Positions 51,899 to 60,076 of a stretch of 64,000 nt of DNA are shown here, in pieces; the first letter of the stretch is position 1; each line of letters opens with the position of its first letter. The notes beneath the pieces were generated by a model. It worked only from the letters and a program-made list of their open reading frames with translations, did no database searches and had not been told where the DNA came from. The DNA comes from Rhizomonospora bruguierae (GTDB taxonomy: Bacteria; Actinomycetota; Actinomycetes; Mycobacteriales; Micromonosporaceae), in assembly GCF_018397995.1 (NCBI RefSeq), contig NZ_BBQH01000026.1:1-64000 (forward strand), given 5' to 3'. The position numbers and the translations under genes are program-made.

Positions 51899-52683
51899 GC
51901 CGGCCCCGGGTGCGGGCCGGCCGATGGCGTCAGCCGCGACTCCCGGCGGGGCGGGGCCAGCTCGTGCAGCAGCTCCAGCCGCTGCGGCGTGAGCGGCTCC
52001 CGGAACAGTGCGAGGTGCTCCCGGATCACCGCGGGCGGCCATTCCCACCAGCGCAGCTCGAGCAGGCTCTCGACCATCGCGGCGGGGAACCGTGGGCGCA
52101 GGTGGCGGGCCGGCACGCCGACCACCACCTCGTAGTCGGCGACGTCGCGGGTCACCACCGCCCCCGCGCCGATCACCGCGCCGACGCCGATCCGCACCCC
52201 CGCCCGGATCGTGGCGCCCGCGCCGATCCAGGCGTCCGCGCCGATCGAGGTGCGCCCCACCGCCGGCCAGGGGTCGTCGCAGAAGCCGAACTCGTGGTTG
52301 ACCGGGAACACGTGCGTGGTCGGCAGCTGCGGCCAGTGCGGGCTGGCGCCCACGGTCACCTTCTCGGCGATGCCGGCGTACGGGCCGACGTCGGTGTTGA
52401 ACAGCGAGGCGAACCGCCCCACGATCGAGTACGGGCGGATGCTGCTGCACCACAGCAGCGAGTACTCCATGATCAGTGCGTTGTGCTCGACGACCGTGTC
52501 CTTCAGCTTCACCTGGTTGAGGCTGACCGTCGCGCCGTTGCGCCGGGCCCGCAGCACGGTGAGCAGGTTTCCCAGCGAATACGTTCGCGGCCACGCATTG
52601 ATGGTTCTCGGCATGATATCACCCGCTGGCGGCGCCGCGGTGGACACCAGCCCACCGGTGAGCGTGGCAGTACTACTCGTCAT
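51895..52683 (-). CDS. Left-handed beta-helix (hexapeptide) acyltransferase, XAT-like
   Basis: A 262-residue trimeric-type acyltransferase. The hexapeptide coil spans about residues 85-190 (RPYSIVGRFASLFN, VGPYAGIAEKVTVGAS, SIGADAWIGAGATIRAGVRIGVGAVIGAGAVV). The family-type active-site His is probably in VFPVNHEF, and the coil closes with VVGVPARHLRPRF as in Vat/CatB xenobiotic acetyltransferases and sugar O-acetyltransferases. The C-terminal segment (RWWEWPPAVIREHLALF) matches XAT relatives. ATG 52683 follows gaggggtgc. It may acetylate the compound exported by the coupled ABC pair; this is inferred. Confidence 0.85.
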   Translation of the reverse strand: MTSSTATLTGGLVSTAAPPAGDIMPRTINAWPRTYSLGNLLTVLRARRNGATVSLNQVKLKDTVVEHNALIMEYSLLWCSSIRPYSIVGRFASLFNTDVGPYAGIAEKVTVGASPHWPQLPTTHVFPVNHEFGFCDDPWPAVGRTSIGADAWIGAGATIRAGVRIGVGAVIGAGAVVTRDVADYEVVVGVPARHLRPRFPAAMVESLLELRWWEWPPAVIREHLALFREPLTPQRLELLHELAPPRRESRLTPSAGPHPGPA

Positions 52684-52814
52684 TTCCGCACCCCTCGCGA
52701 TCGGATTCACCGTCCGGTCGCAACGATAGGGGCGCGGGCTCCCGCGCGTCGTCGGCCGCGGGACGGAATTCGCCATTCGGCCGGTCGGCGGAATGTGTAA
52801 CCCGGGAATGTCGG

Positions 52815-53447
52815 TCAGGTTAATCCCTGACGATAGGCGAAGACGGCCAGCTGTACCCGGTCGCGCAGCTCCAGCTTGGTGAGCAGGCGGGAGACGTGCG
52901 TCTTCACGGTGGACTCGCCGAGCACCAGCTCGTGGGCGATCTCGGCGTTGGTGCGGCCGTGGGCGACGAGCCGCAGCACGCTGCGCTCCCGCTCGCTCAG
53001 CCGGCGGCCGCCGGCCGGGCGGGGTGCCGCGGGGGCCGCCCGGTAGAGGTCGAGCAGCCGCCGGGCGAACGGCGGCGACAGCCACGCCTGCCCGCGGGCC
53101 ACCGCGCGGACCGCGGCGATCAGGCTGGTGCCCGCCTCGGCGGTGAGCACGTAGCCGTCCACGCCGGCGCGGGCGGCCGGATCGATCGGGACCTCGTCGA
53201 CCGCGCCGGCCAGCAGGACGACCGGCCCCGCGCCACCGCGTCGCAGGTCGGCGGCGGTCGCCGGGCCGCCGGCGCCGGCCTCGACCAGGACCACGTCGGG
53301 CGCCAGGCGGGCCACCTCGGCCACCGCGCCCGGCCCGCCGGCGGTCGCCCCGACGAGCTCGAAATCGTCCACGCCGGCCAGCACCGCCCGCACGCCGTCG
53401 TGCAGCATGGACGGCTCCGCCACCAGCGCAATTCTGATCATCGACAT
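52815..53447 (-). CDS. LuxR/NarL-type regulator with degenerate receiver
   Basis: A 210-residue protein. The N-terminal receiver fold lacks key residues: the acidic pair is reduced to Glu11 (VAEPS), the phospho-acceptor position is Glu56 (DVVLVEAG), and the conserved Lys is replaced (GYVLTAE). The C-terminal HTH is normal: LSERERSVLRLVAHGRTNAEIAHEL and VKTHVSRLLTKLELRDRVQ. No kinase gene is adjacent. It is probably phosphorylation-independent. ATG 53447 follows a ggggggaat ribosome-binding site. The acetyltransferase-exporter operon 130 bp downstream is its likely target. Confidence 0.88.
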   Translation of the reverse strand: MSMIRIALVAEPSMLHDGVRAVLAGVDDFELVGATAGGPGAVAEVARLAPDVVLVEAGAGGPATAADLRRGGAGPVVLLAGAVDEVPIDPAARAGVDGYVLTAEAGTSLIAAVRAVARGQAWLSPPFARRLLDLYRAAPAAPRPAGGRRLSERERSVLRLVAHGRTNAEIAHELVLGESTVKTHVSRLLTKLELRDRVQLAVFAYRQGLT

Positions 53448-53813
53448 GCGATTCCCCCCGGACGGCCGGCCAATTGTAGCCGGCCCCGCGGGCTCCGGCG
53501 GCCAGGCCGGAAACGCGTCTCAAGCCGGCCGTAAATTGCGTGTAAATTGGCTCGCCGTTACGTAACCCCCGCTTGATGTTTCCGGCTGGTTAGATGATCT
53601 CGCGCGCCCGATCTCATCGACCCCTCCCGGGAGAGGGCTTTCGTTTCGGCGCCGGCCGGGGTAACGATCGGGGTGGCCGGCGAGGTCCCATGCGGACGCC
53701 GCTTAAGCATGACTGCCGGCGAATTGCAATGTGTGGCGAGTGTGACGTGAGTCGCAGTATCGACGGGGGCGCCGGGCCCGGACCTGGCTGCCCCGTCGGG
53801 GAGAGTTGCCAGG
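53448..53813. other. Divergent intergenic region before the prolyl oligopeptidase gene
   Basis: No gene is seen. The stretch is relatively A/T-rich around 53510-53600 and 53700-53740, consistent with divergent promoters, but no confident -35/-10 pair was found. A ggggagag ribosome-binding site precedes the peptidase GTG. Confidence 0.45.
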
Positions 53814-55922
53814 GTGGCGACGCTGAACGATGAGGACGATGACCCGTACCTCTGGTTGGAAGACCTTGACGGTGCTGAGGCCACCGGGTGGGTGCGGGAC
53901 CGCAACGCGGAGACCACCACCGCGGTGACCGGGAGCGGGCGGTTCGGCGCTCTGCGGCGGGGGATCCGGCAGGTGCTCGACGCCGAGGACCGCCTACCGT
54001 ACCCGGACTGGATCGGCGATCGCTTCTCCTACAACTTCTGGAAGGACGCGGCGCACCCCCGTGGGCTCTGGCGCCGGACGACCCTGGAGCAGTACCGCCG
54101 GGCCGAGCCCGAGTGGGAGGTGCTGCTCGACGTCGACGCGCTGGCCGCCGAGGAGGGCGAGAACTGGGTCTGGAGCGGGGTCACCGTGTTGCGCCCCGGT
54201 TACCGGCGCTGCCTGGTCAGCCTGTCCCGGGGCGGAGCGGACGCGGTGGTGGTCCGCGAGTTCGACCTGAACCGCCGGGTCTTCGTGGCGGACGGCTTCA
54301 CCCTTCCCGAGGCCAAGACCGACGTCTGCTGGATCGACGAGGACCACATCTACGTCGCCACCGACTTCGGGCCCGGGTCGCTGACCACCTCCGGGTACGC
54401 GCGGGTCGTCAAGCGGTGGCGGCGAGGCACGCCGCTGGCCGCGGCCGAGGTCGTCCACGAGGGACGCGCCCACGACATGACGGTCGGCGCCGTTCACGAC
54501 CCCACGCCGGGGTTCGAGCGTGACTTCGTGCTCCGCTACCTGGACTTCTACCGGCACGAGAGCCACCTGCTGACGGCGGCCGGCGAGCGGATCAGGGTCG
54601 CCGTCCCGGACGACGCCCACTGGAGCGTCCACCGGGAATGGCTGGTGATCCGGCCCCGCTCGCCGTGGGTGGTCGAGGGCGTCACCTACCCCGCGGGCGC
54701 CCTGCTGGCGGCCCGCTTCGACGCGTTCCTCGCCGGCGCGCGGGAGCTGGCGATCCTCTTTCGGCCCGACGCCCGCACGGCGCTCGACAGCTACGCGTGG
54801 ACCCGGAACCATCTGATCCTGGCCACCCTCGCCGACGTGCGCAGCCGGCTCGAGGTGCTGACACCGGCCGAGGGGCAGTGGCGGCGGGAGCCGCTGCCGG
54901 GAGTGCCGGAGGACGACTACAGCCGGGTCATGGACACCGACCCGGATCTCGGCGACGACTACCTGATCGCCTCGGACGGGTTCCTCCGGCCGGCGACGCT
55001 CCGCCTGGGGCAGGTCGGCGGCGCCGTCGAGACCCTCAAGCGGGAACCGGCGTTCTTCGACGCCGCGGGCCTGGCGGTCCGCCAGTTCTTCGCCACCTCG
55101 GCCGACGGTACGCGGGTGCCGTACTTCGTGGTGGGGGAGCCGGGCACACCGGGTGGGCCGACCCTGCTCACCGGGTACGGCGGGTTCGAGATCTCCCAGA
55201 CCCCCTACTACAACGGGCCGATCGGCCGGGGATGGCTGGCCCGGGGCGGCACGTACGTCGTGGCGAACATCCGGGGCGGTGGGGAATACGGCCCGCAGTG
55301 GCACCGCGCCGCGATGCGGGAGAACCGGCCGAGGGCGTACGAGGACTTCGCCGCGGTGGCCGCCGACCTGGCCGCCCGGGAGATCACCACGCCGGGGCGG
55401 CTGGGTATCGAGGGCGGCAGCAACGGCGGGCTGCTGATGGGGGTCATGCTGACCCGCTACCCGGCGCTGTTCGGCGCGGTCGTCGCGCAGGTCCCGGTGC
55501 TGGACATGCGGCGCTACCACCGGCTGCTGGCCGGCGCCTCGTGGATGGCCGAGTACGGCGACCCGGACCGGGAGCGGGACTGGGCCTACCTGCGGGAGTA
55601 CTCGCCCTACCACAACATCCGCCGCGAGCCGGGGTACCCGCCGGTCCTGCTGGTCACCTCGACGCGGGACGACCGGGTGCACCCGGGGCACGCCCGCAAG
55701 ATGGCGGCCCGGCTGCGCGAGTACGGCCACGACGTGTCCTACTACGAGAACGTCGAAGGCGGCCACGGCGGCGCCGCCAACAACGAGCAGCGCGCCTTCC
55801 TCCGGGCGCTGGCGCTGGAGTTTCTCTGGCGGAAGTTGACCGCGCCGGTGAGCCGTGCCATACCGCGTCAGGTTTCCGCCGCCGAGGCGAGAGAGCAGGC
55901 GCAGACCGCCGAGAAGCCGTAG
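53814..55922 (+). CDS. Prolyl oligopeptidase (S9A family)
   Basis: A 702-residue cytosolic serine peptidase cleaving short peptides after proline. The N-terminus DPYLWLEDLDGAEATGWVRDRN is the standard family opening, followed by a seven-bladed propeller (about 70-400). The alpha/beta-hydrolase domain has Ser536 in GGSNGG, Asp620 in TRDDRVHPGHA and His651 in EGGHGG. YGGFEISQTPYY and NIRGGGEYGPQWH form the oxyanion region. The start is GTG 53814. The C-terminal 30 residues are a charged tail beyond the usual end. No signal peptide. Confidence 0.94.
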   Translation: MATLNDEDDDPYLWLEDLDGAEATGWVRDRNAETTTAVTGSGRFGALRRGIRQVLDAEDRLPYPDWIGDRFSYNFWKDAAHPRGLWRRTTLEQYRRAEPEWEVLLDVDALAAEEGENWVWSGVTVLRPGYRRCLVSLSRGGADAVVVREFDLNRRVFVADGFTLPEAKTDVCWIDEDHIYVATDFGPGSLTTSGYARVVKRWRRGTPLAAAEVVHEGRAHDMTVGAVHDPTPGFERDFVLRYLDFYRHESHLLTAAGERIRVAVPDDAHWSVHREWLVIRPRSPWVVEGVTYPAGALLAARFDAFLAGARELAILFRPDARTALDSYAWTRNHLILATLADVRSRLEVLTPAEGQWRREPLPGVPEDDYSRVMDTDPDLGDDYLIASDGFLRPATLRLGQVGGAVETLKREPAFFDAAGLAVRQFFATSADGTRVPYFVVGEPGTPGGPTLLTGYGGFEISQTPYYNGPIGRGWLARGGTYVVANIRGGGEYGPQWHRAAMRENRPRAYEDFAAVAADLAAREITTPGRLGIEGGSNGGLLMGVMLTRYPALFGAVVAQVPVLDMRRYHRLLAGASWMAEYGDPDRERDWAYLREYSPYHNIRREPGYPPVLLVTSTRDDRVHPGHARKMAARLREYGHDVSYYENVEGGHGGAANNEQRAFLRALALEFLWRKLTAPVSRAIPRQVSAAEAREQAQTAEKP

Positions 55923-55935
55923 CGCCCGGCACGGC

Positions 55936-56964
55936 TCAGCGCGACGGGATCAACTCGATGATCGAGCGCGAGCCGGCCGGCGTGACCGAGGTGACGTGCA
56001 GGCCGGCCGAGCCGGCAAGTTCACCCAGCTCGTCGAGGGTGCGTTCCCGGCCACGGACGTAGCAGAGCATGCGCAGGTCGCCTTCGGTGTCCGGTGCGCC
56101 GCCCTCCGCACCGCCGATGACATCGCTGACGTGGTCGACGACGAACACCCTCCCCGCCGGCGCGGCCGCCTCGGCGCAGCGCCGCAGGATGCGCGCGGCG
56201 TCCTGGTCCGGCCAGTCGTGCAGGACGCCCGAGAGCAGGTAGCCGCCCGCGCCAGCGGGAAGGGCATCGAAGAAGCTGCCGACCCGGGCGTCGGCCCGGT
56301 GGGCCAGACCGGCGGCGGCGATGGCCTGTTCCGCGCGGGCCACCGGGCCGGCCAGGTCGAGCACCGTGCCGCGCAGGTCGGCATGGGCGCGAAGGATGGC
56401 GATCAGCAGGCTGGCGTTGCCGCCGCCCGCGTCGATGATGTGCCGCAGGGTGCCCCAGGGGTAGGCGGTGGCGACCGCGGGCGCGTCCGCCACGAGCCGG
56501 GCTCCCATCAGGGCGTCGAAGGACGCGGCGCGCCCGGCGTCGGCCGACAGGTCGTCCCAGAACGGGCGGCCGAACTGGCGCGGGAACGCCGGCTCGCCGG
56601 CCCGGACGCTGTGCAGCAGGTGGACGAGGCACAGGTCGGCGCGCCCGATGGCGCCGTCCAGATCGATCCAGGCGCGCACCCCACCGGGGTGATCGTCACG
56701 CAGTTGCTCGCCCCGGGTCGTCAGCCGGTAGGCGCCGCTCTCCGCGCGGGCCAGCACACCGGCGGTGACCAGGTGGCGCAACAGGCGCTCCAGGGCGTCG
56801 GGGTCGGCTTCCACGGCCGCGGCCAGCGCCTCGGTCGTCTGCGTGCCGGCGGCGATGCGGTCGGCCAACCGCAGGGTTGCCGCCACCCGGATCGCCATCG
56901 GCGTCACCAGGTCGGCGGCCGCCCACAGCCACCCACCCCAGCCGGTCGCCTCCTGCTCGGTCAT
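55936..56964 (-). CDS. SAM-dependent O-methyltransferase (family 2 type)
   Basis: A 342-residue small-molecule methyltransferase. The N-terminal helical/winged-helix dimerisation part (about 1-105) is followed by the Rossmann domain with motif I IIDAGGGNASLLIAIL, then VLDLAGPVARA, and LLSGVLHDWPDQDAARIL, containing the catalytic His-Asp pair (HDW). This type is common in secondary-metabolite tailoring (TcmN/CrtF-like). ATG 56964 follows a ggggaggcg site. It stands alone, convergent with the peptidase gene. Confidence 0.92.
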   Translation of the reverse strand: MTEQEATGWGGWLWAAADLVTPMAIRVAATLRLADRIAAGTQTTEALAAAVEADPDALERLLRHLVTAGVLARAESGAYRLTTRGEQLRDDHPGGVRAWIDLDGAIGRADLCLVHLLHSVRAGEPAFPRQFGRPFWDDLSADAGRAASFDALMGARLVADAPAVATAYPWGTLRHIIDAGGGNASLLIAILRAHADLRGTVLDLAGPVARAEQAIAAAGLAHRADARVGSFFDALPAGAGGYLLSGVLHDWPDQDAARILRRCAEAAAPAGRVFVVDHVSDVIGGAEGGAPDTEGDLRMLCYVRGRERTLDELGELAGSAGLHVTSVTPAGSRSIIELIPSR

Positions 56965-57114
56965 GAACGCCTCCCCGTTCGGCGGTGGCCCGATTCGCCC
57001 GGTCGGCAAGCCTGCGGTCGTCGCCCTGGTAGTGCAACACAGCAACGTCGCCCGGCTGACCACCGAGGCGGTGGGGGCAGCGCGGTGTCGCGTCGTTCTG
57101 GCAGGATCGCCCGG

Positions 57115-57639
57115 GTGAGGAGGCTTGCGCCGCTGCTCGTCGTCGCCGTGCTGGTCGGGGCCGGTGGATGCGGCCCGGTCGACTCGCTGGGCGGGACCGA
57201 GCGGTTCACCCAGGGTGGCATCAGCATGGAACCCACGGTCAAGGCCGGGCAGGACATCACCGCCCGCGCGGTCAAGGGTGAGTACCGGCCGACGCGCGGC
57301 GACATCGTCCTGTTCCGCCAGGCCGGCGCGCAGGAGGGTGAGCGGGAGGTCACGTACCTCAAGCGGGTCATCGCGATCGGCGGCGAGACCGTTGCCTGCT
57401 GTGACGAGGCCGGGCGGGTGACGGTCAACGGCAAGCCGCTGGACGAGCCCTATGTGGCCGATGACTCGCCGCTGGACGAGCCGCCGAACCCGGAGCACTG
57501 CGGGCCGCGCCGCTTCGGCCCGGTGGCGGTGGCCAAGGGCACCGTCTTCGTCATGGGCGACAACCGCGCGAATTCGAACGACTCCCGTTGCTCCGGGCCG
57601 ATACCGGCGGCGTCGGTGTTCGCCGTCATGACCACCTGA
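57115..57639 (+). CDS. Signal peptidase I-like S26 peptidase with lipoprotein-type N-terminus
   Basis: A 174-residue protein. It starts with a short hydrophobic segment ending in GAGGC, which reads as a lipobox (Cys about residue 19), rather than the usual transmembrane anchor. The S26 core follows: Ser37 in GGISMEP, Lys83 in TYLKRVIAIGGETV, and the closing box FVMGDNRANSNDSR. An internal CC and a further Cys pair (EHCG, SRCSG) could form disulfides outside the membrane. If lipidated it would be an extracellular membrane-tethered peptidase. No obvious substrate gene is adjacent. Confidence 0.85.
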   Translation: MRRLAPLLVVAVLVGAGGCGPVDSLGGTERFTQGGISMEPTVKAGQDITARAVKGEYRPTRGDIVLFRQAGAQEGEREVTYLKRVIAIGGETVACCDEAGRVTVNGKPLDEPYVADDSPLDEPPNPEHCGPRRFGPVAVAKGTVFVMGDNRANSNDSRCSGPIPAASVFAVMTT

Positions 57640-57655
57640 CCGGTCCCGCGCTTCG

Positions 57656-57696
57656 CGCCGGAGTTCGGGAAACCCCCCGCTCCCCGAACTCCGGCG
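57656..57696. terminator. Bidirectional terminator
   Basis: A perfect 14-bp stem, cgccggagttcggg / cccgaactccggcg, with a 13-nt loop between the convergent S26 peptidase and MMPL genes. Confidence 0.85.
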
Positions 57697-57708
57697 ACTC
57701 CACCAGGG

Positions 57709-59913
57709 TCAGACCCTGGCCTCTGCGCCGGCCCTGGCCGGTGCGGCCGGGGCCGCCTTCGGCGTCCGGCGTCCGGGCATCCACCAGTTGGCCTTGCCGC
57801 ACAGCTCCATCACCGCGGGGACGAGGACCATCCGGATGATGGTGGCGTCGACGAGCACGGCGACGGCCATGCCCAGGCCGATCTGCTTGACCGCGACGTC
57901 CGGCCCGAGCACGGCGGTCGCGAAGATGGCGATCATGATGGCGGCCGCGGCCGTGATGACCTTGGCCGTCCCCGCCAGGCCGCGGGTGACCGCCGTCCGG
58001 GTGTCGTCGGTGCGCTCGTACTCCTCACGGATCCGCGAGATCAGGAAGACCTCGTAGTCCATCGACAGGCCGAACAGCAGCGGGAACATCATCATCGGCA
58101 CCCAGGTCGTGACCGGCATGTCGGTCGGGAAGCCGAGCGCCGAGCCGAGCCATCCCCACTGCACGATGGCTACCAGCACGCCGTAGGCGGCGCCGATCGA
58201 CAGCAGGTTCAGCACGGCGGCCTGCAGCGCGATCGTGACCGACCGGACCAGCACGACCAGCAGCACCAGGGACAGCGCGATGACCACCGTGATCATCAGG
58301 GGCAGCCGGGAGCCGGTGTCCTCGGCGAAGTCGATCGCGCCGGCGTTCGGGCCGCCGACGTAGATCTTTTCGCCGCCGGCCGCCCCGGGCAGCACGTCGT
58401 CGCGGAGCTTGTGCACCAGGTCCGCGGTCGCCTCGTCCTGGAATCCGGTGGTGGGGAAGGCCATGAAGATGACGGCCTGCCCGTCCGTGCTGACCCGCGG
58501 CGGCGTGGCGTAGGCGATGCCGTCGGTCCTGCGGACCGCTGCGACGAGGGGACTCAGGTCGGTGCCCGCGGAGCCGACCTCGGTGGCGAAGATCAGCGGC
58601 GCGCTGTACCCGGGTCCGAAGCCCTCGGAGATGATCTTGTACGAGGTGTAGCTGCTCCGGTCGTGCGGCTGGACGCTGGCGTCGGGCAGGCTCAGCCGCA
58701 TCGACAACACGGGTGCGGCCAGAATCAGCAGCGCCGCGCCGGCCAGGATCGCGGCGACCAGGGGCTTGCGCTGGATCACGCCGGCCCAGCGTTCGGCGGG
58801 GGTGCGGCGCTCCCGGGCCGGGCCGTCGCCGGCCCGGTGCCGGCGGGAGGTGCGCCGGGGCAGCCGCAGCGCATTGATCTTGTAGCCGGCGAAGCCCAGG
58901 AACGCCGGCAGCAGGGTCACCGCGGCGAGCATCGTCACCAGCACGGTCACCGACGCGCCGATGGCCACGCCGGTCATCATCTTCTGCCCCATGGTGACCA
59001 GGCCCAGCAGCGCGATCATGACGGTGGTGCCGGCGAACAGCACCGCGTGACCCGCGGTGGTGATCGCCCTGACCGTGGCGCTCTCCGGCTCGTCGCCGGC
59101 GCGCAGGTTGTCCTTATAGCGGGTCAGGATGAACAGTGCGTAGTCGATGCCGATGCCGAGCCCGATCAACACGGCGACGAGCACCGTGAAATCGGGCGAC
59201 GGAACCAGGTGCCCGGCGAGCTTCATCAGGGCGACGCCGCCGAGGACCGCCATCAGCCCGGTCACGATCGGCAGGCCCATCGCCACCAGCGACCCGAAGG
59301 CGATGAACAGGATCACCGCCGCCGCCAGCAGGCCCACCCCCTCGATCGGGCCCTGCGGGGGTGTCTCCGCCTTCTCCGCCTTCTCTCCGCCCAGCCCCAG
59401 CGTCAGGCCGTCACCGGAGGCGTCCTTGACCAGGTCCACCAGCGGCTTGACCTCGGTCTTGGGCACGTCCTTGTCGGTCAGCGGGATGGTCGTGCGGGCG
59501 ATGTGGCGGTCCTTCGTCACCAGGTTCTCGTCCTGGTACGGCGAGATCACCGGACCGGTGACGGGCGAGGCGTCCAGATCGGCGATGACCTTTTCGATCC
59601 GTTGCCGGGCGGTCGGGTCGTCGATCCCCTGGTCCGCCTTGATCGCGAGAGTCAGCGTGTCCCCCTGCTGCTCGGGGAAGTGCTTCGCGATCAGGCTCTG
59701 GGCCTGGGCGGAATCGGAGTCCCCACCGGCGTAGTCGTTGTCGGGCGTGGCGGGGTAGCCGAAGCCGACGAACGCCAGGGCGATGACGCCGACGATCCAG
59801 GCCAGCAGGACCGGGCGGCGGCGCCGGTAACAGAACCGGGCCAGCCTCGCCAGGGCGCCGTCGGCCCGGGGAGTCGCGCGCGCTCCTGAACGTGAGTCAG
59901 GGTGATCGTTCAT
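57709..59913 (-). CDS. MMPL-family RND-type exporter
   Basis: A 734-residue protein with two repeats of a large external loop and membrane helices. Helix 4-5 contains GLGIGIDYALFILTRYKDNLRAG in the first half and LFGLSMDYEVFLISRIREEY in the second; the Asp-Tyr pairs are the proton-relay residues of MmpL proteins. About 12 helices are predicted. Actinobacterial members export lipids, siderophores or pigments. ATG 59913. A dyad-rich region at 59970-60011 separates it from a divergent NarL-type two-component system that probably controls it. Confidence 0.92.
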   Translation of the reverse strand: MNDHPDSRSGARATPRADGALARLARFCYRRRRPVLLAWIVGVIALAFVGFGYPATPDNDYAGGDSDSAQAQSLIAKHFPEQQGDTLTLAIKADQGIDDPTARQRIEKVIADLDASPVTGPVISPYQDENLVTKDRHIARTTIPLTDKDVPKTEVKPLVDLVKDASGDGLTLGLGGEKAEKAETPPQGPIEGVGLLAAAVILFIAFGSLVAMGLPIVTGLMAVLGGVALMKLAGHLVPSPDFTVLVAVLIGLGIGIDYALFILTRYKDNLRAGDEPESATVRAITTAGHAVLFAGTTVMIALLGLVTMGQKMMTGVAIGASVTVLVTMLAAVTLLPAFLGFAGYKINALRLPRRTSRRHRAGDGPARERRTPAERWAGVIQRKPLVAAILAGAALLILAAPVLSMRLSLPDASVQPHDRSSYTSYKIISEGFGPGYSAPLIFATEVGSAGTDLSPLVAAVRRTDGIAYATPPRVSTDGQAVIFMAFPTTGFQDEATADLVHKLRDDVLPGAAGGEKIYVGGPNAGAIDFAEDTGSRLPLMITVVIALSLVLLVVLVRSVTIALQAAVLNLLSIGAAYGVLVAIVQWGWLGSALGFPTDMPVTTWVPMMMFPLLFGLSMDYEVFLISRIREEYERTDDTRTAVTRGLAGTAKVITAAAAIMIAIFATAVLGPDVAVKQIGLGMAVAVLVDATIIRMVLVPAVMELCGKANWWMPGRRTPKAAPAAPARAGAEARV

Positions 59914-59969
59914 GCCGTGATCGTCGCGCCGGTGCGGGTGTCCCGGCCTCGGACAGCGGATGTCGACGG

Positions 59970-60011
59970 CTACGCAATCGGGCGTAGTCGGTCGGTGCCC
60001 CGCTACGCCCG
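59970..60011. promoter_or_regulatory. Candidate response-regulator operator (CTACGC/GCGTAG half-sites)
   Basis: CTACGCAATCGGGCGTAG (59970-59987) is a perfect dyad with 6-bp arms. A third half-site CTACGC (60003-60008) makes a second dyad with GCGTAG, extended to cgggcgtag / ctacgcccg. The sites lie in the divergent promoter of the MMPL exporter and the kinase-regulator pair, a natural target for the NarL-type regulator encoded at 61306. Confidence 0.65.
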
Positions 60012-60076
60012 TCGCAGTACCGGGTCGCGCGGTTGAGCCGAGCGTTGTCCCTGCGTCACAACTATATGATCGCCGC

